DNA of 14,414 nt, from the NCBI GenBank assembly GCA_030044345.1, contig JASHVY010000299.1, positions 1 to 14,414 on the forward strand. Direction: 5' to 3'. The translations under genes were made by a program, and so were the position numbers. The notes beneath the pieces were generated by a model. It had not been told where the DNA came from, searched no databases, and saw only the letters and a list, made by a program, of their open reading frames with translations. The stretch is from Acetobacteraceae bacterium. GTDB taxonomy: Bacteria > Pseudomonadota > Alphaproteobacteria > Acetobacterales > Acetobacteraceae. Positions 1-5,823 of this stretch are shown here, piece after piece (positions within the stretch are counted from its first letter, which is position 1; every line of letters starts with the position of its first letter).

Positions 1-468
1 GATTTCTTCCGTACGCGGGCATTGCCGGCTTCCGATATCGCATTGCCCAATCCCTTCGAGCTTTCCTTGCTCACCGGAATGCCGTGCGGCACGCTTCGAG
101 AAGCGAAACAGGCCCTCACACGATTGCAGGCGATGGGGCCGCGCATCGTGCTGGTGAGCGGGCTTCGCACCGAGGCGACACCGGCGGACGCGCTCGACCT
201 GCTGGTCGGCGAGAGAGACACGTTCCATCTGTTGCGTACACCTCTGCTCCCCGTCGCGGTGAACGGAGCGGGAGATGTGCTTGCCGCGCTCTTTCTTTTC
301 CATTTTCTGGCGAACGGTATCGCGCGGCGCGCGCTCGAAGCGGCTGCCTCCTCCCTTTACGGGCTGATCCGCAGGACTGCGGAATTCGGAGCCCGTGAGC
401 TTGCGGTCGTCGCCGCGCAGCAGGAGTTCGTTTGCCCAACCTGGCCATTCATGGCTGTTGCCTGCTGA
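1..468 (+). CDS. pdxY: Pyridoxal kinase, C-terminal part (5' end outside window)
   Basis: This is the C-terminal half of a ribokinase-fold (PfkB-type) vitamin B6 kinase, which phosphorylates pyridoxal to pyridoxal 5'-phosphate in the cytoplasm. The frame is open from base 1, so the start lies upstream; the first internal start-like codon (TTG at 22) is not the real one. Family marks in order are FFRTRALPASDIALPNPFEL, where PdxY/PdxK proteins have an 'FF-RALP-AD---PN-FEL' block, then NGAGD (the GxGD anion hole, whose Asp is the catalytic base), and a C-terminal ELAVVAAQ--F close to the PdxY ending. The visible 155 residues fit a normal family C-terminus with no frameshift. The next gene on the same strand starts about 130 bases downstream, so co-transcription is possible but not shown. 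PdxY rather than another PfkB sugar kinase is favoured by the PN-FEL and C-terminal blocks. Confidence 0.85.
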   Translation, partial: DFFRTRALPASDIALPNPFELSLLTGMPCGTLREAKQALTRLQAMGPRIVLVSGLRTEATPADALDLLVGERDTFHLLRTPLLPVAVNGAGDVLAALFLFHFLANGIARRALEAAASSLYGLIRRTAEFGARELAVVAAQQEFVCPTWPFMAVAC

Positions 469-602
469 CCTCCTGAAGAATGCTCGGGATAGGACGAGCG
501 GAGGGCGGCAACGCGTCGACATGTACGTCGCTTGGGAGGATATGGCCGTTTTTCAAGCCTTCCGCAGATGGGCGAAATATGTTTGAGGTTCTGCATGAGC
601 AT

Positions 603-1640
603 ATGGCTTCACTTTTGCAGGGCGTCGTTCGCCAGGAGCGGAATCCGATAAGCACGCTTCGCCAATGGCTGTCCGTACTGGCAGCGATGACGTTCTTTGC
701 CCCGTCCGCCGTCGCCGGCCCCACGTCGAGCGACGCATCTGGCATCTGGAGCCTCAATCTCGAGAATTCATCGATCACGCCGACATCGCCCCCCGACCGC
801 AACTACACCAACGGCATCGGGCTTGGCTGGACCTCGGCACCCGGCGACGTGCCGCTTGCCGGCACCGCACAGCGTCTTCTGGGGCCGGGCGCGGTACGCA
901 TCAGCCTCGGGATTTTCCAGCAGATCTTCACGCCCGATGAAACTCACATCAACCCGCCGAGCCCGTTCGACCGTCCCTATGCGGGCTATCTTGCGGCGCA
1001 TTTTGGGCTGATCGAGGACCAACCGAGCGCCGAGACCATGGCGGCGGTCGATGTCGGCGTCATCGGGCCGGCCGCGGGCGGTGAGGAAATACAGAATGGC
1101 TTCCACCACCTGATCGGTCAGCAGCCCGACCAAGGCTGGGGATTCCAGCTTCATGACGAACCAACGCTTGAGCTCTCGGCGGGACGGACATGGCGCGTGC
1201 CGCTCGGTCAGGTCAGCGGGCTTGAGACCGATGTGCTCCCGGCGGCGGCGCTGGGACTGGGCAATGTGCAAATCTATGCCCAGGCGGGGGCGCTTTTTCG
1301 CATCGGAACCGATCTTGATTCGGATTTCGGACCCAATCGCCTGCCGCCAGGCTTTGCCGGCAGCCCCGTGTTCGAACCCTCACGCCCGTTTTCGTGGTAC
1401 TTTTTCGTCGGCGCCGACGGTCAGGCTGTGGCGCATGATCTCTTTCTCAATGGCAATACGTTCTCGGCAGGCCCGCACGTGACGATCTACCCCTATGTCG
1501 GCGAGTTCGAGGGCGGCTTCGCGATGATCATTCATGGCGTGCGCATAAGCGCTGTGCAGGTTTTCCAGACGCGCACCTGGCACGGCCAGCAAGGCGAAAT
1601 CTTTAGCTTCGCCGCGCTTGAGATCGCGACCCGGTTCTAG
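603..1640 (+). CDS. lpxR: LpxR-family lipid A 3'-O-deacylase (DUF2219 outer-membrane beta-barrel)
   Basis: LpxR enzymes sit in the outer membrane and remove the 3'-acyloxyacyl group from lipid A. The frame is open from ATG 480, but ATG 603 is preferred because it starts a conventional signal peptide (hydrophobic stretch WLSVLAAMTFFAPSAVA, cleavage after A38); GAGG at 585-588 is a weak, distant ribosome site. Counted from 603 the protein has 345 residues, normal for the family. Family blocks are NYTNG (67-71), the QQIFTP and DRPYAGYL blocks, DVGVIGPAAGG and QNGFHHLIG. By alignment from memory to Salmonella LpxR, N55, T69 and catalytic H168 are kept, while the positions of D10 and E128 are S56 and Q174. 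The alternating hydrophobic pattern and final RF residues suit a barrel. It converges on hldE, another LPS gene. Family membership is clear; activity on lipid A is inferred. Confidence 0.85.
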   Translation: MASLLQGVVRQERNPISTLRQWLSVLAAMTFFAPSAVAGPTSSDASGIWSLNLENSSITPTSPPDRNYTNGIGLGWTSAPGDVPLAGTAQRLLGPGAVRISLGIFQQIFTPDETHINPPSPFDRPYAGYLAAHFGLIEDQPSAETMAAVDVGVIGPAAGGEEIQNGFHHLIGQQPDQGWGFQLHDEPTLELSAGRTWRVPLGQVSGLETDVLPAAALGLGNVQIYAQAGALFRIGTDLDSDFGPNRLPPGFAGSPVFEPSRPFSWYFFVGADGQAVAHDLFLNGNTFSAGPHVTIYPYVGEFEGGFAMIIHGVRISAVQVFQTRTWHGQQGEIFSFAALEIATRF

Positions 1641-1685
1641 AGCAGATCGCGATGAGCCGGAATTGGCTGATCGCGATCTGCTCTA
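1638..1685. repeat. 48-base palindrome spanning the stop codons of lpxR and hldE
   Basis: Bases 1638-1653 and 1670-1685 form a perfect 16-bp inverted repeat (TAGAGCAGATCGCGAT and its complement). After one mismatch, AGCC/GGCT pairs further, leaving a six-base loop. The outermost TAG on each strand is the stop codon of the gene entering from that side, so the two convergent genes end inside the same hairpin. There is no T-run on either side, so it is not a classical intrinsic terminator, although such a long hairpin between convergent genes may stop transcription or protect both 3' ends. Its outer arm AGAGCAG recurs in the palindrome at 7791-7830, which suggests a dispersed repeat family. Confidence 0.8.
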
Positions 1686-3212
1686 ACCGCGCATGCGGGC
1701 GACGGTCGCCGTGGTGGAATGGCCGGGGAGCAGCCCGGCGAGCATCACCCGCCCGCCCCATTTCTTCATCTCCTCGGCTCCGACGACGGTTTCGAGCGTA
1801 TAGTCCGCGCCCTTGACGAGGAGATCGGGACGCAGCTCCGACATCAGTGAGAGCGGCGTATCCTCCTCGAAGATGCAGACGGCATCGACGGCGGCGAGGC
1901 TCGCGAGGACGGCCGCGCGCGCTGCTTCGGGCTGCACCGGACGACCATTTCCCTTGAGCCGGCGAACGCTGGCGTCGCTGTTGAGACCGACGACCAGACG
2001 GTCGCAGGCAGCGCGGGCCTGCTCGAGCAGATGGACATGGCCGGGATGGAGCAGATCGAAGCAGCCATTGGTGAAGCCGATACGCCAGCCCTTGCTGCGC
2101 CAGCGCTCGACATGCTCGATGACAGCTTCACGCGAGAGAATCTTCCGCAGGCAGCTCCCTTCGGCGCTGAGAGCCGTGAGCAGCTCCTCAGGTCGTGCGC
2201 TCGCAGTACCCACTTTGCCGACAACGATGCCGGCAGCGATGTTGGCGAGGCGCGTGGCCGCGGGAAGCTCGAGCCCGGCGGCGAGCCCCGCAGCGAGCGC
2301 CGCCACCACCGTGTCGCCGGCACCGGAAACATCGAACACTTCAGCCGCCTCGGCCGGGAGATGAAGCGGACCAGACTCGTCGAGCAGCGTCATGCCGTCC
2401 TCGGAGCGGGTGACCAGCACCGCGCCGAACCCGTGCGCCGTACGAAGCGCGTTGGCAGCTTCGATCAAGGCCGCCTCGGTATCGACCGGCATGCCGGTGG
2501 CTTCCGCAAGCTCGCGGCGATTGGGCGTGACGATGTCGGCGCCGGCATAGCGGCGATAGTCGAGGCCTTTCGGGTCAACGATGATGGTGCGGCCGAGCGC
2601 GCGCGCGGCACGGATCAGCCCGGCCGCGGTGTCCGTGCCGATGACCCCTTTCGCATAATCGGAGAGGATGGTGACGCTGGTCGCAGCCATTGCGTCAGTC
2701 GCGATGCGGACGAGCCGCTCCGCAAGCCGCGGGTCGATCGGTGCCGTATTCTCATGATCGGCGCGCAGAAGCTGCTGGCCGTTCGCGATATAGCGAACCT
2801 TGAGCGTGGTGGTGCGCCCGCCCTCGACCAGGAGCCACGGTTCGACACCGCGCTGGCCGCCGATGAGCCCGGTGATCTCGGCGCCAGCCGGGTCATCACC
2901 GACGACCGAGATGAAAGCTGTCGCAACGCCGAGCGAGGTAAGGTTGCGCATGACATTGCCGGCTCCGCCGGGCATCGCCGCCTCGCGTTCGACCGCGAGC
3001 ACGGGCACGGGCGCCTCCGGGCTGATGCGGCGGACGGTGCCGTAAAGATAGCGATCGAGCATGACGTCGCCGATCACGGTGACGTTGCCGCGGGAGAGCC
3101 GGGGAATGGCGTCGGCCAGCTCGGCGAGGGCCGGAGTGGGACGCGGGAAAGGCGTGCGACCGGTTTCCATGAGTTCTGGCACTAGCCGTTCGAGACCGGG
3201 CAAGGCAAGCAT
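1683..3212 (-). CDS. hldE: Bifunctional D-glycero-beta-D-manno-heptose-7-phosphate kinase / heptose-1-phosphate adenylyltransferase
   Basis: HldE carries two steps toward ADP-heptose, the donor for the LPS inner core: phosphorylation at C1 of heptose 7-phosphate, then adenylyl transfer to heptose 1-phosphate. The 509-residue protein has both domains. The PfkB kinase domain covers about 42-345, with GDVMLDRY (48-55), RISPEAPVPV, PGGAGNV, DPKG, TPNRRE and DVSGAGD (294-300; D300 is the expected base). The nucleotidyltransferase domain covers about 375-509, with TNGCFDLLHPGH (381-392; the HxGH nucleotide motif is H389-H392), VVGLNSD and the closing STTATVARMR. Nothing is missing. The first 40 residues are a loose extension, and M15 (base 3170) is an alternative start; neither start has a clear ribosome site. 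An 8-bp inverted repeat overlaps the ATG at 3212. DUF1489 lies 72 bases upstream on the same strand. Confidence 0.95.
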   Translation of the reverse strand: MLALPGLERLVPELMETGRTPFPRPTPALAELADAIPRLSRGNVTVIGDVMLDRYLYGTVRRISPEAPVPVLAVEREAAMPGGAGNVMRNLTSLGVATAFISVVGDDPAGAEITGLIGGQRGVEPWLLVEGGRTTTLKVRYIANGQQLLRADHENTAPIDPRLAERLVRIATDAMAATSVTILSDYAKGVIGTDTAAGLIRAARALGRTIIVDPKGLDYRRYAGADIVTPNRRELAEATGMPVDTEAALIEAANALRTAHGFGAVLVTRSEDGMTLLDESGPLHLPAEAAEVFDVSGAGDTVVAALAAGLAAGLELPAATRLANIAAGIVVGKVGTASARPEELLTALSAEGSCLRKILSREAVIEHVERWRSKGWRIGFTNGCFDLLHPGHVHLLEQARAACDRLVVGLNSDASVRRLKGNGRPVQPEAARAAVLASLAAVDAVCIFEEDTPLSLMSELRPDLLVKGADYTLETVVGAEEMKKWGGRVMLAGLLPGHSTTATVARMRG

Positions 3213-3239
3213 GAAGAGTGTGACCCGATCTTGCTTGCC
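3204..3239 (-). promoter_or_regulatory. Inverted repeat overlapping the hldE start codon
   Basis: Bases 3204-3211 (GGCAAGCA) and 3232-3239 (TGCTTGCC) are exact complements separated by 20 bases. In the hldE transcript the 3' arm covers the second and third bases of the AUG at 3212, and the loop is where a ribosome site would lie. It could mask initiation at 3212, or mark that the true start is the downstream ATG at 3170. It could also be chance; no function is shown. Confidence 0.3.
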
Positions 3240-3284
3240 GAGACGAGTCCTTGGCCTGTCTTATATTTTCAGCATCCCCCCTCT

Positions 3285-3704
3285 TCAGAGCAGACAAAGA
3301 GCCGCCAACTCGCGGCGGAGCGGCTCCGGCAGCCGGGCGGCACCCCTGGTATGACGGTGGGTAATGTCTGGCGGTGCGGCCGCTTCTTCGAGATAGCGCC
3401 AGCCTTGGAACGGCTTGATCAGGCGCGCTTCGACCGCCACCAGCTTTGCATCAAGGATGAAAAGCGTAGAACGGCTGTCGTCCGCCGCACGGGCTTCGGT
3501 GATGTCGAGCAGACGCTGGCGCACCAGCACCGCGCCCCCGATCACCCAGTAAAGAGAGCCGCCGTCGAGCAGCTCGGCGGCACGGCGGGGAAAGTTGCGC
3601 GTGCGGTGGCGGAGCGGCGGATCGGAACGCAGCCGAGCCTCCTGAAGCCGCCGCAGGTGGGCGGTATCGGTGACGCCGACGGCAAGCTTCATCAGGTGCA
3701 ACAC
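3285..3704 (-). CDS. DUF1489 family protein (alphaproteobacterial, unknown function)
   Basis: The 139-residue product matches the small DUF1489 family (COG5458), found almost only in Alphaproteobacteria and of unknown function. Recognisable blocks are LHLMKLAVGV at the N-terminus, then TRNFPRRAAELLDGGSLYWV (an 'R--P-R--EL-DGGSLYWVI' block), LVRQRLLDI, and FQGWRYL near residue 104, followed by APPDI. Length is normal and the frame is intact. The start is GTG at 3704: it puts the conserved LHLxKL block at residue 2, as the family expects, and I see no better upstream start in frame. There is no signal peptide or membrane segment, so it should be cytoplasmic. It lies 72 bases upstream of hldE on the same strand and may share its transcript. 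The gene stub at 3777-3932 lies just upstream. Confidence 0.88.
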   Translation of the reverse strand: MLHLMKLAVGVTDTAHLRRLQEARLRSDPPLRHRTRNFPRRAAELLDGGSLYWVIGGAVLVRQRLLDITEARAADDSRSTLFILDAKLVAVEARLIKPFQGWRYLEEAAAPPDITHRHTRGAARLPEPLRRELAALCLL

Positions 3705-3776
3705 GGACCCGAGGGAGAATAGGGACCGGCCTGCCCCGACGCCACAGGGGGCGGAACCGTTCGCAGCGGGCGAGAC

Positions 3777-3932
3777 TCAATACCTCACCACCACCGCAAT
3801 GCCGCCGAACGCGCCGCGCTTGCCGACATCGATATAGCGGTCGAGGGCCGCGTGCAGGTCGATGCCGACGGCAAAGCCCAGGCGGCGGGGGGACGCGATG
3901 GAGCCAGCGTTTCGTGAGACAGGCGATTTTGT
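3777..3932 (-). pseudogene. C-terminal remnant of a truncated gene, possibly an outer-membrane protein
   Basis: On the minus strand an open frame runs from just after a TAA (3933-3935) to a TGA at 3777-3779, about 51 codons with no ATG; GTG occurs only in the last few codons. From about 3890 inward it reads RRLGFAVGIDLHAALDRYID, then VGKRGAFGGIAVVVRY. In this frame nearly all third positions are G or C, as in the real genes here, and the peptide alternates hydrophobic and polar residues and ends in an aromatic residue, as barrel C-termini often do. Coding character stops abruptly where the AT-rich island begins (about 3925). I read it as the 3' end of a gene whose body has been deleted. The parent family is not identified, and the barrel idea is inference. 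A continuous CDS using a CTG start is possible but unlikely. Confidence 0.45.
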
Positions 3933-3941
3933 TTACAAAAT
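3926..3941. promoter_or_regulatory. Near-palindromic operator-like site
   Basis: ATTTTGTTTACAAAAT consists of two 7-base exact inverted arms around a central TT. It lies in an AT-rich island of about 60 bases, sharply unlike the surrounding GC-rich DNA, and just upstream of the coding stub on the minus strand. Size and symmetry suit binding by a dimeric repressor, but no regulator gene is present in the window and I do not assign a family. Confidence 0.3.
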
Positions 3942-3950
3942 ATTCGATAA

Positions 3951-3988
3951 TTTACACAAACAAGAATAGCCAAGTGAAGATGTGTAAA
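3951..3988. repeat. TTTACAC / GTGTAAA inverted repeat in the AT-rich island
   Basis: TTTACAC at 3951-3957 and GTGTAAA at 3982-3988 are exact inverted copies 24 bases apart. A further TTTACA lies at 3932-3937 within the neighbouring palindrome, so the hexamer occurs three times in 57 bases. Possible roles are a regulator binding array or a hairpin. No convincing -35/-10 pair with correct spacing was found on either strand. Confidence 0.3.
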
Positions 3989-4045
3989 GTTTCTGCGGCC
4001 CCTATTGGGTCGTCGATGATGTCGGTGCCGTTACCGGAGGGAGAG

Positions 4046-4174
4046 ATGCAAGCGGAGCTGTTGCGCGGCCAGGGCATGGATCGGGAAGCCCGGCGGGATC
4101 CGCGCCCGGGCAAGTCTGCCGACAATCTTTCACAGCGCGACGCCGTGGCCGAAGAGTCGCATCGAGAGGGATGA
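4046..4174 (+). CDS. Candidate small protein, 42 residues, unknown
   Basis: ATG 4046 is preceded at five bases by GGAGG (4036-4040) within a purine-rich GGAGGGAGAG run, one of the best ribosome sites in the window. The product is 42 residues, very polar and charged (MQAELLRGQGMDREARRDPR, then PGKSADNLSQ and a glutamate-rich end), with no signal peptide or membrane segment and no family I recognise. Roughly seven of ten third positions are G or C, less than in clear genes here but above random for this stretch. Its TGA overlaps the ATG of the next small frame in an ATGA. It may be a real short protein or a chance frame behind a purine run. Confidence 0.28.
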   Translation: MQAELLRGQGMDREARRDPRPGKSADNLSQRDAVAEESHREG

Positions 4175-4317
4175 AAACAGGTTCCTCGATCCGGCGAGTC
4201 GAAACAAAGGCACTCTGCTTGGCCGATTGCCTGGGGCTTCGCCCGACCCTCCCCCTCGCCCGTACGAAGCGGGAAATCATCGCTGCGAATAGTAGCGAAG
4301 CCGACGCCCTTTATTGA
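4171..4317 (+). CDS. Candidate small protein, 48 residues, overlapping the previous frame by ATGA
   Basis: The ATG at 4171 overlaps the TGA of the 42-residue frame, the arrangement typical of translationally coupled genes. The 48-residue product begins MKTGSSIRRVETKALCLADC and ends ANSSEADALY; it is basic in its first half and has no recognisable domain. A weak hairpin followed by TTTT (4306-4333) overlaps its end. Codon bias is only slightly above background, so the case rests on the overlap and the terminator-like structure. Confidence 0.17.
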   Translation: MKTGSSIRRVETKALCLADCLGLRPTLPLARTKREIIAANSSEADALY

Positions 4318-4333
4318 ACAGAAGAGGGCTTTT
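4306..4333 (+). terminator. Weak terminator-like hairpin
   Basis: GCCCT (4306-4310) and AGGGC (4325-4329) can pair across a 14-base loop and are followed at once by TTTT. The stem is only five base pairs and the T-run is short, so this is a weak intrinsic terminator at best. It would close a transcript carrying the two small frames upstream and separate them from kamA. Confidence 0.2.
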
Positions 4334-4511
4334 ACTTGCACATCCCGGATCGGAGCCGGAAGAGTCGCCGCGATAGCAGTACAAAAAACAGTGGAAGGCG
4401 GCCCGCCGTTCTGCATTTACTTCCGCCGCGGCCGGATTCGTTAGAGCCGGAATACAGGCCGCGTCTTTCTTTCCTCCGGCACCAGGGGCGAAACCGCCGG
4501 GCCGGACACCT

Positions 4512-4541
4512 CCCAAGGACTGCATGCCCAAGGACTGCACG
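4512..4541 (+). repeat. 15-base tandem duplication carrying the kamA ribosome site
   Basis: CCCAAGGACTGCATG (4512-4526) is followed directly by CCCAAGGACTGCACG (4527-4541), 14 of 15 identical. Each copy carries an AAGGA Shine-Dalgarno core. Copy 1 is four bases from ATG 4524 and copy 2 is seven bases from ATG 4542; both ATGs are in the kamA frame. The better spacing of copy 2 favours ATG 4542 as the start, with copy 1 as a possible second site. Confidence 0.75.
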
Positions 4542-5813
4542 ATGGACAGCGAACCCAGACCTGCCCTTGCCGGACCGGACGAATCCGCCGCCGCAGAGAC
4601 CGAGGCCGTGGAACCTCCGGAGCCTCCATCCACAATTCTGCCGCGCCTCTTCCCGGCCACGGTCAAGGAAAGAGAGCGCGGCGCAAGCTTCCCGCAATCC
4701 GAGCGTTCGCGCACCTTCCGCCGCCGCTTCTTCCCCTCCGCCACCGCCATCCACTGGAATGACTGGCGCTGGCAGGTGCAGCACCGCATCCGGGATCTCG
4801 CGGAGCTCGCGCGGATCATCCGCCTTTCAGCAGAGGAGCGGGCGGCGGTAGCGCGCCACAGCGGGCCCTTGCCGATTGGGATCACGCCCTATTATGCGAG
4901 CCTTCTTTCCGAGACCGACCCGGCGCAGCCCCTCCGCCGAACGCACATCCCCATCGAAGGGGAATATCTCACAAGTCCCGGCGAATCAGGCGATCCGCTC
5001 GGCGAGGATCATCACTCGCCGGTGCCGGGCCTCGTGCACCGCTACCCCGACCGTGTGCTGTTCCTCGCCACCGGATTCTGCAGCACCTACTGCCGCTATT
5101 GCACGCGAAGCCGCATGATGGGGGGCGGCGAAATGAGCTTCAGCCTGCGCCAATGGGAGCGGGCGATCGCCTATATCGAGGCGCATGGCGAAATCCGTGA
5201 CGTGCTGCTTTCGGGCGGTGACCCGCTGACGATCGCGACCGAGAAGCTCGAATGGCTGCTGGCGCGTCTGAGGGCCATTCGCCATGTCGAATTCCTGCGC
5301 ATCGGCACGAAAGTGCCGGTTGTTCTGCCGCAACGAATCACCCGCGATCTCACGCGCATGCTCCGTCGCTATCATCCGCTCTGGATGAGCATCCACTTCA
5401 CCCATCCGGACGAGCTGACCCTGGAAGTGGCGGAGAGCACGGCGCGGCTAGCGGATGCCGGAATCCCGCTCGGCAGCCAGACGGTGCTGCTCAAGGGCAT
5501 CAACGATTCGGTGCCGGTGATGCGGTCCCTGATGCACGGGCTGCTCAAGCTGCGCGTGAGACCGTACTATCTCTATCAATGCGACCCGATCCGCGGCTCG
5601 GCGCATTTCCGCACCAGCGTGGCCAAGGGCCTCGAAATCATCGAAGGCTTGCGCGGACATACGACTGGCTACGCCGTGCCGCACTTCGTGATCGACGCAC
5701 CGGGCGGTGGAGGAAAGATCCCTCTGCTGCCCGACTATGTCCTCGGACGCGAGGAGGACACCGTGGTGCTGCGCAATTACGAAGGCAGAATCTACCGTTA
5801 TCCGGACATGTGA
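4542..5813 (+). CDS. kamA: Lysine 2,3-aminomutase (KamA-family radical SAM, PLP-dependent)
   Basis: This enzyme family converts L-lysine to L-beta-lysine using S-adenosylmethionine, a [4Fe-4S] cluster and pyridoxal phosphate. Counted from ATG 4542 (423 residues), the cluster cysteines are in CSTYCRYC (C180, C184, C187), followed by TR as in the clostridial enzyme, whose Arg134 holds the substrate carboxylate. YQCD (D348) and DAPGGGGKIP (D385, K392) reproduce the spacing of the two lysine-binding aspartates and the PLP lysine (Asp293, Asp330, Lys337; 37 and 7 residues apart). The clostridial C-terminal zinc cysteines are absent. About 60 N-terminal residues rich in Pro, Glu and Arg form an unusual extension. 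The start rests on AAGGA seven bases upstream; ATG 4524 is also possible. The ligase gene begins 10 bases after the stop. An EpmB-type role in EF-P modification is the alternative, but no epmA or efp is nearby. Confidence 0.87.
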   Translation: MDSEPRPALAGPDESAAAETEAVEPPEPPSTILPRLFPATVKERERGASFPQSERSRTFRRRFFPSATAIHWNDWRWQVQHRIRDLAELARIIRLSAEERAAVARHSGPLPIGITPYYASLLSETDPAQPLRRTHIPIEGEYLTSPGESGDPLGEDHHSPVPGLVHRYPDRVLFLATGFCSTYCRYCTRSRMMGGGEMSFSLRQWERAIAYIEAHGEIRDVLLSGGDPLTIATEKLEWLLARLRAIRHVEFLRIGTKVPVVLPQRITRDLTRMLRRYHPLWMSIHFTHPDELTLEVAESTARLADAGIPLGSQTVLLKGINDSVPVMRSLMHGLLKLRVRPYYLYQCDPIRGSAHFRTSVAKGLEIIEGLRGHTTGYAVPHFVIDAPGGGGKIPLLPDYVLGREEDTVVLRNYEGRIYRYPDM

Positions 5814-5823
5814 GGGCATGGGG

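Larger units (their letters stand above)
3933..4541. other. Long intergenic region upstream of kamA
   Basis: This is about 600 bases without a recognisable gene. It begins with an AT-rich island (about 3925-3990) holding two inverted repeats, continues with two small candidate ORFs (4046-4174 and 4171-4317) and a weak hairpin with a T-run (4306-4333), and ends with about 190 bases in which I see no coding signal, leading to the duplicated ribosome site at 4512-4541. The promoter for the kamA operon should lie here but could not be placed with confidence. Third-position G/C bias is weaker than in the flanking genes in all frames I read. Confidence 0.6.

Noticed and set aside
480..602. N-terminal extension of the LpxR frame from ATG 480
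   Set aside because: It would put 41 residues before a good signal peptide and has no convincing ribosome site, so the start at 603 is preferred.
2031..3185. Long plus-strand open frame opposite hldE
   Set aside because: It is the complement of a clearly conserved gene; the translation is rich in Arg, Gly, Ala and Asp with no family pattern, as expected for a shadow frame in GC-rich DNA.
4236..4298. Short inverted repeats (GCTTCG/CGAAGC and TCGCT/AGCGA) suggesting a riboswitch or tRNA-like fold
   Set aside because: The stems are five or six base pairs, do not nest into a known aptamer or cloverleaf, and no T-arm consensus was found.
3952..4416. Minus-strand open frame of 154 codons in the intergenic region
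   Set aside because: Its codon third positions are not G/C biased, its Cys/Ser/Pro-rich sequence resembles no family, and it runs through the AT-rich island and both repeats.
4277..4885. Minus-strand open frame opposite the start of kamA
   Set aside because: It overlaps the kamA coding start antisense and shows Arg/Ser/Gly-rich composition with no motif.
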